Shown here: one piece after another, positions 53,905 through 63,698 of the stretch
Position numbering within the stretch: the stretch's first letter is position 1
How the letters are laid out: each line of letters starts with the position of its first letter
Assembly (NCBI RefSeq): GCF_900182585.1
Contig: NZ_FXTM01000003.1
Location: 57,047-121,046, forward strand
DNA length: 64,000 nt
Direction: 5' to 3'
Source: Balnearium lithotrophicum
GTDB taxonomy: Bacteria > Aquificota > Aquificia > Desulfurobacteriales > Desulfurobacteriaceae
The notes under the pieces: model-generated
What the model saw: only the letters and a program-made list of their open reading frames with translations
What the model was told of the DNA's origin: nothing
Database searches by the model: none
Position numbers and translations under genes: made by a program

Positions 53905-55388
53905 GCTATAAAGCCAGAGTGGTAATGACGACAGAAGGGACATATCCTTATAGTACCGGCGGAGTTAGTACATGGGCACACATCCTTGTTCATGAAATTA
54001 AAGATATAGAATTCCATATACTTGCAATAATGATGAACCCCTTTGTGTCTGCAAAGTTTGATTTGCCTTCAAATGTAACAAAATTGATAAATGTACCCCT
54101 CTGGGGAACAGAGGAACCAACAGAATATCTATTAAATCTCCCTTTTCATAAGGTTTTTTGGAAAAAAATTAACACAAAGTCTGACCCGGTAGCCATTAGT
54201 AAATTTATTGAATATTTAGAAACTATAACCTTAGCTATATATGGCAAAGAAAATAATTTGGATAAAGTGTGTGAAACTTTATACAATTTTCATAACTTCT
54301 TTTTAAAACACGACTATTCTATGGCCTTTAAATCAGAAGAAACATGGAATTACTTTTACAACTTAATTCTTGACATTCATCGATATGAAAAGGAAGTTCC
54401 ATCGATTTATGACGTTGTAGAAGCTTTAAGATGGCTTTATAGATTTTTTATAACTCTTATATCTCCTCTTCCACAAGCAGACATTTATCATTCTAGTGCT
54501 GCTGCGTTGTGCGGGTTACCGTGTATTTTGGCAAAGGAAAAGTTTGGAAGTAAGTTTTTACTTACAGAACATGGTATCTATGTTCGGGAACAGTATCTCT
54601 TTGTTTCTCGTGAAAAGTATCCTGTTCTTTCAAAGAGATTTATTATGGGGCTTATAAAGTTAATTTCAAGGCTTAATTATTACTTTGCTGACCAAATATC
54701 TCCAGTATGTGCATACAACAAAAGATGGGAAATAACATTCGGAAAGGTGAAAGAAGAAAAAATAAAAGTCATCTACAATGGTATAGATGTCGAACGTTTT
54801 AAAAAATTGGATGTTCCCAGAATGGATAGACCTACAGTTGTTACTATAGCCAGGATAGACCCTTTGAAAGATATTGAAACCTTCATACGTGCCTGTGATT
54901 TAGTCAGAAAAAAAATTCCAAATGTTCTCTGTAAAGTTTTCGGTCCACCTGTTGATGAAAAATACTTTGGAAGATGCCAAAAGCTTGTAAGGAAGTTAAA
55001 CTTGGAAGGTAATTTTATCTTTGCTGGTAAGACATCCTCTCCTGAAAGAGCGATAAATGAAGGGGATATATTTGTTCTTACCAGCATTTCTGAAGCGTTT
55101 CCTTTTGCTGTTCTTGAAGCTATGGCCTGTGAAAAAGCAGTTGTATCTTCTGACGTAGGAGGAGTTAGGGAAGTTCTGGAAGGATATGGTTTCCTAGTAA
55201 AACCAAGAGATTATAGAGCCTTTGCAGAAAAAATAGTGTATTTATTTGAAAATCCATCAATCCTTGCAGAACTATCTGTTGCATCGCGCCAGAGGGTTCT
55301 TAATGGATTTAGAATTGAGGACATGACTACAAACTATAAGGAAAGTTATCTTTCACTTACAAGAAAGGAAGATGGTGTACTCTCATAG
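53901..55388 (+). CDS. pelF: PelF-like GT4 glycosyltransferase
   Basis: A 495-aa cytosolic GT-B enzyme. MTTEGTYPYSTGGVSTWAHIL at the N-terminus is the PelF hallmark (TEGTYP...GGVS.W). The donor-site E-x7-E is present in SISEAFPFAVLEAMACEKAVV, and HGIYVREQYLF and TIARIDPLKDIETFIRAC are typical. PelF polymerises amino-sugar-containing Pel from UDP-sugars. The length is close to Pseudomonas PelF (507 aa). It sits between the TolC-like gene and pelG. Confidence 0.9.
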   Translation: MSYKARVVMTTEGTYPYSTGGVSTWAHILVHEIKDIEFHILAIMMNPFVSAKFDLPSNVTKLINVPLWGTEEPTEYLLNLPFHKVFWKKINTKSDPVAISKFIEYLETITLAIYGKENNLDKVCETLYNFHNFFLKHDYSMAFKSEETWNYFYNLILDIHRYEKEVPSIYDVVEALRWLYRFFITLISPLPQADIYHSSAAALCGLPCILAKEKFGSKFLLTEHGIYVREQYLFVSREKYPVLSKRFIMGLIKLISRLNYYFADQISPVCAYNKRWEITFGKVKEEKIKVIYNGIDVERFKKLDVPRMDRPTVVTIARIDPLKDIETFIRACDLVRKKIPNVLCKVFGPPVDEKYFGRCQKLVRKLNLEGNFIFAGKTSSPERAINEGDIFVLTSISEAFPFAVLEAMACEKAVVSSDVGGVREVLEGYGFLVKPRDYRAFAEKIVYLFENPSILAELSVASRQRVLNGFRIEDMTTNYKESYLSLTRKEDGVLS

Positions 55389-56934
55389 ATATATTCAGCT
55401 CCTTAAAGAAATAACAGAAGGCAAAAGTAAACCTACCGATTATTGGGAAATTGCTGCTCTGTTAGAGTCAAACGGTATAAGAGATATAGACGCCAGGGAA
55501 GAATGGGGTAAAGAGGATATATTTTCTCTTGCAAGAGAACTGTACAAATATGTTGATTTATTGAAGTATGAAGTACGGAAAGAAACTTTAGAGGAAAGAC
55601 CTTTTCTAATTAGAATTTTCTTGAATTACTTGAAAGGTACTCTCTTTGCCCTTCCGATGGCTATCCAAATAGTTTCAATGGTTATTGTTGGTGTTGGTAT
55701 TTGGTCATACATACACTTTTCTTTAAGAGAAGCAACTGCAATAGCTTTTGGAACACTGTTAGCTCTTTTCTCTACTGGTGGAATAGCTCAAATGATAGGT
55801 AGAAAAGGACTTTTTTATTTAAAATTTGGAGAGTACTTACTTGCAAGTAAAATAACAAAACGTTTTTATCTGATAGGACTCATTTTAATAGCAGTTTATG
55901 CTATAACCATTTCGTTTGTTAACTACCTTATGAACCTCTTCCCTTTTTATATGTTCAAATTAGCAATTTTATATTACATTTTACTCAGCATAATATTCCT
56001 AGTATTTTCTATTTTCTACATGTTAAATGACTATTTCTCCCTTACACTTCTTACTTTTATAGGAATCTTATTGGTTTTACTCTTCTTTAAAGTTTTTCAC
56101 TTTGGAATCTATACTTCTCAAATATTTGGTATGGGAATTTTAATATTAATATCAAACATTATCGCTTTTAGGAAATTAAGGAAATTAGAATTAATGAACT
56201 ATGCAGAAGGAGTAGTTTTACCTAAAGCAGGAACTTTATTCTATACACTGTATCCTTTTTTCATTTACGGTAGTCTTTATTTTCTATTTCTAATAATGGA
56301 TAGGTTGATGGCTTGGACAACATCCCATGGCTATATGCCATATTTCATGTGGTTTAATATGCCTTATGAAGTTGGAGTTGATTGGGCACTGTTTACTTTT
56401 ATTGTTACTGTAGCTTTTATTGAAGTATTTATTAATGAATTAGGAATTCTTTCTTTCCAAAAAATAAAAGAAATAAGCGCTTACAGTGTTAAAGAATTCA
56501 ATGAACATTTTTTAAGAATATATAGGCTTGCTCTTGTAGTATTCATTTTTGTAGGAATTATCTCAATAATATTTTCCTTTTTCGCCCCATTAATCCTTTC
56601 TGTTAAGTTTAAATTAAAATATGCTAATGTATTTTTCATACTAGTTAACCAAGAAGTTTTTTGGTTTGCCTCTATTGGTTACACCTTTTTATCAGTGGCC
56701 CTTCTTAATTGTGTTATTTTCTTTGCTTATTCACGTTATAACTTTGCTTTAAAATCAATAGCATTAGGAGTTCTAGTTAACCTAGCTGTTGGATTCGCAT
56801 TTAGTAGATTAATTGAGTATTATTATGCTATAGTTGGTTTAACAGTGGGATCCGTTGTATTTGCCGCTGTAAGTACATATTATGCGTTGAAGTTTTTCAA
56901 GAGATTCCACTACTATTACTACTCTGCTTTCTAA
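55372..56934 (+). CDS. pelG: PelG-like polysaccharide transporter
   Basis: A 520-aa inner-membrane protein with about twelve helices of the MOP/MATE-like fold. LKGTLFALPMAIQIVSMVIVGVG and FGTLLALFSTGGIAQMIGRKGLFYL match the PelG beginning. An additional ~80-residue soluble N-terminus (TDYWEIAALLESNGIRDIDAREEWG...) precedes the first helix and makes it longer than the ~456-aa Pseudomonas protein. It overlaps pelF by 17 bp. GTG 55375 is a possible start. Confidence 0.88.
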   Translation: MVYSHRYIQLLKEITEGKSKPTDYWEIAALLESNGIRDIDAREEWGKEDIFSLARELYKYVDLLKYEVRKETLEERPFLIRIFLNYLKGTLFALPMAIQIVSMVIVGVGIWSYIHFSLREATAIAFGTLLALFSTGGIAQMIGRKGLFYLKFGEYLLASKITKRFYLIGLILIAVYAITISFVNYLMNLFPFYMFKLAILYYILLSIIFLVFSIFYMLNDYFSLTLLTFIGILLVLLFFKVFHFGIYTSQIFGMGILILISNIIAFRKLRKLELMNYAEGVVLPKAGTLFYTLYPFFIYGSLYFLFLIMDRLMAWTTSHGYMPYFMWFNMPYEVGVDWALFTFIVTVAFIEVFINELGILSFQKIKEISAYSVKEFNEHFLRIYRLALVVFIFVGIISIIFSFFAPLILSVKFKLKYANVFFILVNQEVFWFASIGYTFLSVALLNCVIFFAYSRYNFALKSIALGVLVNLAVGFAFSRLIEYYYAIVGLTVGSVVFAAVSTYYALKFFKRFHYYYYSAF

Positions 56935-56950
56935 ATTTTGGAGGGGTAAA

Positions 56951-57826
56951 GTGTTCTTAAGTTTTGTAATTCCGGCTTTCAACGAAGAAAAAACAGTAGG
57001 GAGCGTTGTTCGTGAATTGAAGGAGGCATTTCCAGAAGCTGAAGTGATAGTTGTTGACGATGGTTCAACTGATGGCACTTATGAAGCAGCTGTTAAATCA
57101 GGAGCTGACCTTGTATTGAAACATGAAAATAATCAAGGAGCGGGAATGTCCGTAATTACAGGAATAAAAAACGCCAAGGGAAAGTACTGTATAGTAGTAG
57201 ATGCTGACGGACAACACCCTATTTCCGAAGTAAAAAAAGTTGTTAAAGCCTTGGATGGAGAGGTGGATGCAGTATTTACTCAGAGACAATCTTTAACTTC
57301 TTCTGGATGGTTTAAGGCAATTGGAAAATTTATTTTAATAAAAGTAACTAACTTTTTTGTGAAGAAAAAATTTAAAGATATAAATTCAGGACTTTTAGCT
57401 ATAAAAAGAGAAAAAATTTTAAACTATCTTGACCTTCTTCCACGTAGATATTCCTTTCCAACAGCCCTTATTATAATAGCACATTTATTGAAATTCAAAG
57501 TTAAATTTATAGATATCCAAGTAAGTCCTCGTAAGGCTGGTAGTAGTAAGGTTAAGTTAAAGGATTTTTTAAGAGCACTTTTTATTATTCTGTCAACAGT
57601 CGTGGTTTTTGAACCGTTGTACTTCTTTATTCCACTCGCAATATACTCCTTTTATGGAGCAATTGCTGGAGGTCTCATTAGCTTATTTTTCCCCAACATT
57701 CTTAATCCTATGGGATTTATACGATTTACAGAATTTTCGATAATAATGTTTATAGGTTTAGTTTCAAATCAAATTTCCATTGTTATAAGGAGGTTGCTAG
57801 AAGTTGGTAAAATTACTAAATCCTAA
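56951..57826 (+). CDS. GT2 glycosyltransferase, polyprenyl-phosphate sugar synthase type
   Basis: A 291-aa protein. SFVIPAFNEEKTVGSVVRELKEAFP and VIVVDDGSTDGTYE are the GT-A nucleotide-sugar motifs, and VVDADGQHP is the DxD site. Two C-terminal hydrophobic helices (about 205-285) anchor it, as in dolichyl/polyprenyl-phosphate mannose or glucose synthases. It may make a lipid-linked sugar for the GT-C-like protein at the operon end. GTG 56951 has GGAGGGG 4 nt upstream. Confidence 0.88.
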   Translation: MFLSFVIPAFNEEKTVGSVVRELKEAFPEAEVIVVDDGSTDGTYEAAVKSGADLVLKHENNQGAGMSVITGIKNAKGKYCIVVDADGQHPISEVKKVVKALDGEVDAVFTQRQSLTSSGWFKAIGKFILIKVTNFFVKKKFKDINSGLLAIKREKILNYLDLLPRRYSFPTALIIIAHLLKFKVKFIDIQVSPRKAGSSKVKLKDFLRALFIILSTVVVFEPLYFFIPLAIYSFYGAIAGGLISLFFPNILNPMGFIRFTEFSIIMFIGLVSNQISIVIRRLLEVGKITKS

Positions 57827-58829
57827 GAATTTAGAGGAAGTAGAAAAGTGGGAAACTTTTAATAGAAAAAAAGGATATCTTTGGCACTCTGCAAAATGGA
57901 TATCAGTATTACATAAAACGTACGGTTTTAAACCATTTTACCTTTATGAAGAAGAGAATGGAGAGATAATATCAATATTTCCTCTTTTTCATGTAAAAGG
58001 GTTATTAGGTCTAAAGGATGAATTTGTTTCTGTTCCCCATGTTGAAACAGGAGGTGTAATAAATTCTGATAGATTCTCTAATTATTTAGATTTTCTCTCT
58101 TCCAATAGAGAAATAAAGAAATTAAGAATTTATCAATTTAAAGATAAAATCAATTCTTATCCATCAAATGATATTAACTCTATATTTTTTATAGATATAC
58201 CTAAAACTCAAGATGAACTAATAAAATTTTTTAAAAAAAAGAAAAAACGAAGTTTAAGGAAAATTGAAAATAAAGATTTTCCAGTAAATTGGGGCTTTTC
58301 TCAGGAAAACTTAGAAAAGTTTTTCTATTTACTACGGAAAAGAATGAAAGAATTAGGTACTCCCTGGCATAAAAAAGAATTTTACATTAATACATTTCTA
58401 ACATTCAGAGAAAACTTATTATTTCTATTAATGGAACAAAATAACACACCTGTAGGTGTATCTATAGCGGTAATCTATGGTAAAGTTTGCTACTCACTTT
58501 ATCATCTTGTTCCAAGGAAATATCAAAGGTATGGAATAAGTTTGTCTCTATATTACTATTTAATGAAGAAAGCTCGTTCGGAAGGAGCCGAAGTATTTTG
58601 CTTTGGTAGAAGTAAGAAAGGAACAGGTCCGTATGAACTTAAAAAGAGTTTTGGAGCTGTAGAATATCCAATCCATATTTACTCATTCCGTAAGAAAAAT
58701 AATTCTTTTATTCCAGAATATTCAGAATTTGTATCGCAAAAATATGGATGGATTTCTGATATTATCAGGAAGTTACCTATAAATGTCTTAGAACCAATAG
58801 CAGGAAGCATAAGAAAATGGGTTTATTGA
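57804..58829 (+). CDS. FemAB-like (GNAT-fold) acyl/aminoacyl transferase
   Basis: A 341-aa soluble protein. The C-terminal half with GVSIAVIYGKVCYSLYHLVPRKYQRYGISLSLYYYLMKKA, then CFGRSKKGTGPYELKKSFG, matches FemAB-related proteins found in exopolysaccharide and PEP-CTERM loci. These are thought to add amino acids or acyl groups to surface polymers. TTG 57804 follows AGGAGG and overlaps the GT2 gene by 23 bp. Strongly AT-rich with many Lys codons AAA. Confidence 0.75.
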   Translation: MVKLLNPKNLEEVEKWETFNRKKGYLWHSAKWISVLHKTYGFKPFYLYEEENGEIISIFPLFHVKGLLGLKDEFVSVPHVETGGVINSDRFSNYLDFLSSNREIKKLRIYQFKDKINSYPSNDINSIFFIDIPKTQDELIKFFKKKKKRSLRKIENKDFPVNWGFSQENLEKFFYLLRKRMKELGTPWHKKEFYINTFLTFRENLLFLLMEQNNTPVGVSIAVIYGKVCYSLYHLVPRKYQRYGISLSLYYYLMKKARSEGAEVFCFGRSKKGTGPYELKKSFGAVEYPIHIYSFRKKNNSFIPEYSEFVSQKYGWISDIIRKLPINVLEPIAGSIRKWVY

Positions 58830-59713
58830 AGAAAATTTTGCCTTTTTTAGGGATTTTTCTATTTTTTTGGATTCTTTTCACTCAGATAAGTTTTCAGAAT
58901 ATTCTTTATACCATAGAAAATATTTCCCCTTTGTACATGATAATTTCTATAGTATTTATGTTAATACTCGCTATTCTTAAATACTCAAGGATTTTTATCT
59001 TCCTTCGTGTTTTAGGGGTAAATTTGTCAGCCTCCGCCCTTTTGAGAATTTATACATCCTCTGTTCTTCTAAGTCAGGTTACAACATTTATAGTCTCTAT
59101 ATTTGCAGCAACTACAGCTACTATTGTATCCAACAAAGGAGAAAAGAAACTGAGAATAGGAAATGCTTATATCGCTGCTAATATCTTCGACCTTTTATTT
59201 GCAGTTTTAATATTTATTCTATGTATATTTTTCGATAAGGATATCCTTCAGAAACTTTCTTTCAACAGAGGAAAATTAGTATTTATAACTGTATTTGTTA
59301 TTCCGTTAATTGCTATTTCTTTCCTAATTTTGAAATTTCGTTATAAAGAACATTATAACGAAATAACTTCATCCATAAGAAAGATACTGATTCCTGGTGT
59401 TATAACTACCATAGTAATATGGATCTTTTATACTTTAACATGTTTATTTGAAGCGAAGGCTTTCGGTGTTTCTGTACCTATTCCCTACCTTTTAACGGTT
59501 TATATCTCTGGTAGTATTATAACAGCTCTTCCTATTTCCATCGGAGGTCTTGGAACTCGGGATATTGTATTCATTTACTTGCTTTCTCTAAAAGGAATTC
59601 CTAATGAAGTTGCCTTCCTTTTGAGTCTTTTCAGCTACATCCTGAATCCCTCTCTTTCTATGTTTTTACTATATTTATTTAGTATAATTGTTAAGGATGA
59701 TATATTGAGGTAA
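58817..59713 (+). CDS. UPF0104/LPG-synthase-like membrane protein (putative flippase)
   Basis: A 298-aa protein with about eight transmembrane helices. LPISIGGLGTRDIVFIYLL near residue 237 is the conserved (G)GxGxRE-like block of the lysylphosphatidylglycerol synthase transmembrane family (AglD/MprF N-domain). The family often accompanies GT2 genes and is suggested to move lipid-linked sugars. It overlaps the FemAB-like gene by 13 bp. Confidence 0.75.
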   Translation: MGLLKKILPFLGIFLFFWILFTQISFQNILYTIENISPLYMIISIVFMLILAILKYSRIFIFLRVLGVNLSASALLRIYTSSVLLSQVTTFIVSIFAATTATIVSNKGEKKLRIGNAYIAANIFDLLFAVLIFILCIFFDKDILQKLSFNRGKLVFITVFVIPLIAISFLILKFRYKEHYNEITSSIRKILIPGVITTIVIWIFYTLTCLFEAKAFGVSVPIPYLLTVYISGSIITALPISIGGLGTRDIVFIYLLSLKGIPNEVAFLLSLFSYILNPSLSMFLLYLFSIIVKDDILR

Positions 59714-59715
59714 AT

Positions 59716-60528
59716 GTGAAACTATGTTTTACCGTCGATGTTGAGCTTGACCTTGGTAATGGACCATCATCTTACGGAATAGATAAAGGATTACCCTTTA
59801 TTCTCTCTATCTTGAAGGAATACGGAATTAAAGGAACATTTTTCATAAATGGACTATCTATAGATAGGTTAAAAGAAACAAAGCTCATAGAAAAAATTAT
59901 TATTGATGGACATGAAATAGCATCCCACGGATATAGACATGTGGATTATAGAGAACTTCCTTTCGATGTTGCTAAAAAAGAACTATCCTACGTAAAGGAT
60001 GTTTTACAATCTTTAACAGGAAAGGTAGTAAAAGGATTCAGAGCTCCCCAGTTCAGAGTAAACGATTACTTAATAGATATTTTGTGTGAAGTAGGATATA
60101 TGTATGACTCTTCTGTTCCAGAACCTAAATGTATAAGTGCTGCTTCTCTACTGAGAGGGGTAAGAAGTTCCTCTCATCTCTTAAAATCAACTTGTCCTTT
60201 AGAATTTCCTATAACTTGCCTTTCAACCATTCCAATTCCCCACGGTCTTCTTTGGGTATCAAAAATTGGTTTTGAATTATATAAAAAGCTTTTCACTAAT
60301 TTAGTAAAAAGAAAAAAACAGGTTAATTTTTATGTTCACCCGTTTGATATAGTTGCTTCAGATGCAATGGGTAAAAGAACTTTAAAAGGCGTTTTAAGAA
60401 AAAGTTTTTATCTCTTTAATTTAGAAAATCCGAGGAAGTTACTTGAAAATCTAGTTTTATTTTGGGCAGAAACAAAAGTTAAATTTTCAACACTTGAAAC
60501 TCTTTTAGAAGGAGAAAAAAATGATTAG
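59716..60528 (+). CDS. Polysaccharide deacetylase (NodB domain)
   Basis: A 270-aa CE4-type enzyme. The NodB motifs are CFTVDVELD (catalytic/metal Asp), GHEIASHGYRHVDYRELP (the H-x3-H metal pair), and RAPQFRVNDYLIDIL (Arg). No signal peptide is visible, so it would act in the cytosol unless exported otherwise; PelA carries a comparable deacetylase domain but is periplasmic. GTG 59716 follows GAGGTAAAT. It overlaps the next gene by 8 bp. Confidence 0.88.
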   Translation: MKLCFTVDVELDLGNGPSSYGIDKGLPFILSILKEYGIKGTFFINGLSIDRLKETKLIEKIIIDGHEIASHGYRHVDYRELPFDVAKKELSYVKDVLQSLTGKVVKGFRAPQFRVNDYLIDILCEVGYMYDSSVPEPKCISAASLLRGVRSSSHLLKSTCPLEFPITCLSTIPIPHGLLWVSKIGFELYKKLFTNLVKRKKQVNFYVHPFDIVASDAMGKRTLKGVLRKSFYLFNLENPRKLLENLVLFWAETKVKFSTLETLLEGEKND

Positions 60529-61435
60529 GTGTTTTCTTCTAATGATTGTTCTTTTAACTTCTCTTAGTTCTTGCTATAGAGAAAAAAGCAAGTGTAACTT
60601 TGATATATGTGATATTTTGAATACCAGTGAAAAAATAGAACTAATAGAAGTTCCTGATAAATATAGAGATATTGATGAGGAAACTAAAAATCTCTTGAAG
60701 GATTTTCCTTTTATTTCTTATAAGCCCATTTTGGATTTTTACGGTAAGTTTCCTCCTGAATTCTACTCTTCAATCAAACTCAAATGGAAATCAGCTCCTT
60801 TCGAGAAAGCCAACTATTGGAGATTAAGATGGGACCCTAAATTCTATGATTTTATTTATTTAAAACCTTTTTGGATAGGGAACCTTAGCTTGAAAACCAA
60901 TGACCTGCTGAAAAATTTTGCTATTTCTTTAAATGTATCTCCGGAGGAAATAGAAATTCTCGAAAATTGGGTAAAAAATGGAGGTAATTTATGGATAGAG
61001 TCAGCTATATTTATCTCAAGTTATGATTTATCTTTGAGAAGGATAAAAAGGAAACAAATCATTTCTTTCTTGAGAAAGTTAAAAAAATGCAAACTTTTTG
61101 GTAGGAAAATTAGAGTTTTTCTTATAAAGGCAAAAAGAATTGATAAGTTCCATATAAAACCTGTTTTAAAAGAGGTTAATGTTGATAAAGACATCAGATT
61201 TTTTAAAGGAGTAAAAAAGCTTCTCTTAAAACAGGAAGACTACATAGGTATCTATTTTACAGTAGATGGTACTCCTATTATTAAAAGTAATGGTAGAGTC
61301 TATTCTAGTTATGTAGAATATGGAAAAGGCAAGGTAATAACAACTGTTCCCTTTGATTTTATTAATACATACTTTGATGGTGAACTTTATAGATGGAAAC
61401 TTTTGTTATGGGCAATGGGATATAATGCTCGATAA
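60521..61435 (+). CDS. Lipoprotein of unknown function, glutamine-amidotransferase-like fold suspected
   Basis: A 304-aa protein with a lipobox (LLTSLSSC, Cys about residue 18). ILENWVKNGGNLWIES, and near the end YVEYGKGKVITTVPFDFIN and DGELYRWKLLLWAMG, resemble the GATase1-like DUF4159/DUF4350 proteins seen in membrane-protein operons, but key catalytic residues cannot be confirmed. It overlaps the deacetylase and the following membrane gene by 8 and 11 bp. Confidence 0.55.
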   Translation: MIRCFLLMIVLLTSLSSCYREKSKCNFDICDILNTSEKIELIEVPDKYRDIDEETKNLLKDFPFISYKPILDFYGKFPPEFYSSIKLKWKSAPFEKANYWRLRWDPKFYDFIYLKPFWIGNLSLKTNDLLKNFAISLNVSPEEIEILENWVKNGGNLWIESAIFISSYDLSLRRIKRKQIISFLRKLKKCKLFGRKIRVFLIKAKRIDKFHIKPVLKEVNVDKDIRFFKGVKKLLLKQEDYIGIYFTVDGTPIIKSNGRVYSSYVEYGKGKVITTVPFDFINTYFDGELYRWKLLLWAMGYNAR

Positions 61436-63665
61436 TTCGGGTAGTATAGAAAGTTTGGTTTTTACTTATCAACTCTACGTTTTGTTTAAATTTATATTAG
61501 GAATTGTGCTATATTATATTTTAATTCCTCACTGGATATTTCCAAAGGAAATTTACAGAGAGCTCCAAGGTTGGAAAGAGAGATTTGTTTTCAATATAAT
61601 TGTAATGACTGGCTTTTCCACTCTTATATTTCCTTTTCTTGTAATATTAAAGCTTTTTGGTTTTATTTCACTTGTCAGTTTTTTTATAACTGTTAAACTT
61701 CTATTTATTAAATTTTACTATAAGCAACATATTAGTAAATATATCATACATTTGTACAATCGAACAATCTATTCTTTAATAAGATTTTTTGAAAAAACAA
61801 ATGTTTACTTCCTCTTATATAAAAGAAACATTAAACGCAAACTTTTACCTGCAGTAAAAGAGAAAGTTTCGTTAGCTAACATTTTAAGATTTTTGTTGTT
61901 AGTAGCTGTATTTTTATTTTCTTCTCTTCCTTTTATTTACCGAGGATTGGTCAGTTGGGTAGAGGGGTCTCCTGATATTAGCCAGTTTTACTATTGGTTT
62001 AATCTTTTAAAAAAGAACGTTATTATAGATAGGACAGCTGGAGCTCCATACATGTGGGGCGGTCCCATGATTCTTCATTCTATTAATACTTTACTTAATA
62101 TTGACCCTATACCGCTCGTAAATTTAGCTCCAATATTTTATATTGGTATATTTTTTTTAGGACTTTATATTTTTGTCTCATATATATGCAAAAAAATATC
62201 ACACATTCCAACATTTTCCCCCCTACTAGCAGTTCTTATCTTCTCTACCATAATGTCTTATAAGTTTGGGGTTTACTTGCTAAGTGGTTCTATAACAACA
62301 ACTGACCCCATGATATTTTCTTTTGGACCATTAAAAATCTACTATAAACCTTTCCTACCCCAGTTTTTAACAAACTTTTTAAATCAGCAGTTTACTTCTT
62401 TCTGGAGACTGACGGTTTATCTTGAAGAAGAACATGCTTTTGCGTTTTTTATATACACATTGTACATTTTCATAAGAACACTTGAAACTCGCAGGAACAT
62501 ATATCTTTTTTTATTCTCTATCTCTTTAGGAATATTATTAAGTATTCATGCTGCTTATGGAATAATAGTAATTTTTACTCTTATCCCAATTCTTCTTTAC
62601 TCTTTTTTCGTTGACGGAATAGACCTTAGATTCCTTTTTAAAGGAATAAAGTGGGCTTTTATGGGAGGTTTTTTAGGTATTACATGGATAGTCCAACTTT
62701 TTATTTATGGACTACCCCCTATATTTGGAAAAGCTCTTCCTTTCCTAGATGTTTTACTCAATAGAAATAAACCTAAAGTAGCTGTTTCATTTAAACCTAT
62801 TGACCTTTATGCTGTTACAATTTCAGTCCCTAACCTCTCAATTCTACTTCTCTTTGGAAATTCTTTATTGTTTTCTATTTTGGGATTGTTAGATAAGAGA
62901 AAATTAAAAATTCTCGGATATGTAGGAGCTTTTACAATAGGAGTTTTAACAATTCATTTCTTTTCCAACTTTGGTTTTCCTCCTCTTTCCGCTAAAACAA
63001 GAGTAAATAACCTTCTTGCCCTTTGTTATTCCATTCAACTTTCCATCATTTATTTTTTTATTTTTGAACTTTCTCTGTACAAATTTTTAAAGAAACTTCA
63101 TTATTACTTTAGCTTTACTATTATCTCTTTATTATTAATTTTTTTAATTTATATATCCCCCTCCGAGAGCTACCTATTCTCTCCAAATTATAAGAAAACC
63201 ATGACATCCATAGAACAGGAGGATTTTCCTGTAATAGTTTATAAAATCAGAAGAGAATTTCAACCCTTTACTTACACTATAGTTTCTAATGTTCAACAAT
63301 TTGCTCAAGTAGTTGGAAAAGGATTTCACATGAATATTTTCACATTTTTACTTAACTATTCTCCCTATGACCGTTACCTTCGAATTCCAACTGATTATGT
63401 AATTCTTTTTGTGGAAAATATTCCCAAAAATTACATGGGGCTAGGAGAATTTTGGTTTAGATGGAGAATTGACCAAAACCTAGCACTAAAAACATGGATA
63501 ATAGAGTATGCAAAACATCATAAAAACATTAAACTTTGGTTTTCCAACGATAGAGTAGAAGTATATATAATAGATAATCGAAGTTATACAAAACTTTTAA
63601 AAAAGGAAAAAGCCCATGCGCTTGGACTGTTGAAGTTCAGAAAGAAGGTGGACACCCTAAAATAA
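61425..63665 (+). CDS. Large polytopic membrane protein, possibly GT-C-type; C-terminus altered by an IS
   Basis: A 746-aa protein with about twelve or more hydrophobic helices up to residue ~585 and a C-terminal soluble part of ~160 residues. An early loop (EGSPDISQFYYWFNLLKK) with acidic residues after helix 4 recalls GT-C transferases, but I do not recognise a named family. The start ATG 61425 lies inside the previous gene. The last ~12 codons (from about 63628) appear to come from the IS481-like left end, so the original C-terminus is lost or replaced. Last gene of the Pel-like operon. Confidence 0.6.
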   Translation: MLDNSGSIESLVFTYQLYVLFKFILGIVLYYILIPHWIFPKEIYRELQGWKERFVFNIIVMTGFSTLIFPFLVILKLFGFISLVSFFITVKLLFIKFYYKQHISKYIIHLYNRTIYSLIRFFEKTNVYFLLYKRNIKRKLLPAVKEKVSLANILRFLLLVAVFLFSSLPFIYRGLVSWVEGSPDISQFYYWFNLLKKNVIIDRTAGAPYMWGGPMILHSINTLLNIDPIPLVNLAPIFYIGIFFLGLYIFVSYICKKISHIPTFSPLLAVLIFSTIMSYKFGVYLLSGSITTTDPMIFSFGPLKIYYKPFLPQFLTNFLNQQFTSFWRLTVYLEEEHAFAFFIYTLYIFIRTLETRRNIYLFLFSISLGILLSIHAAYGIIVIFTLIPILLYSFFVDGIDLRFLFKGIKWAFMGGFLGITWIVQLFIYGLPPIFGKALPFLDVLLNRNKPKVAVSFKPIDLYAVTISVPNLSILLLFGNSLLFSILGLLDKRKLKILGYVGAFTIGVLTIHFFSNFGFPPLSAKTRVNNLLALCYSIQLSIIYFFIFELSLYKFLKKLHYYFSFTIISLLLIFLIYISPSESYLFSPNYKKTMTSIEQEDFPVIVYKIRREFQPFTYTIVSNVQQFAQVVGKGFHMNIFTFLLNYSPYDRYLRIPTDYVILFVENIPKNYMGLGEFWFRWRIDQNLALKTWIIEYAKHHKNIKLWFSNDRVEVYIIDNRSYTKLLKKEKAHALGLLKFRKKVDTLK

Positions 63666-63697
63666 GATTTGAACTCCAACAAAAGGAGGTGTCCACC
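63647..63697 (+). promoter_or_regulatory. Stem-loop that can hide the transposase ribosome-binding site
   Basis: GGTGGACACC (63647-63656) is perfectly complementary to GGTGTCCACC (63688-63697), leaving a 31-nt loop. The second arm overlaps the end of the Shine-Dalgarno AGGAGGT (63684-63690) and stops 1 nt before the ATG. Messages reading in from the Pel-like operon would fold and block translation, while transcripts starting inside the loop would not. Confidence 0.6.
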
Positions 63698-63698
63698 A

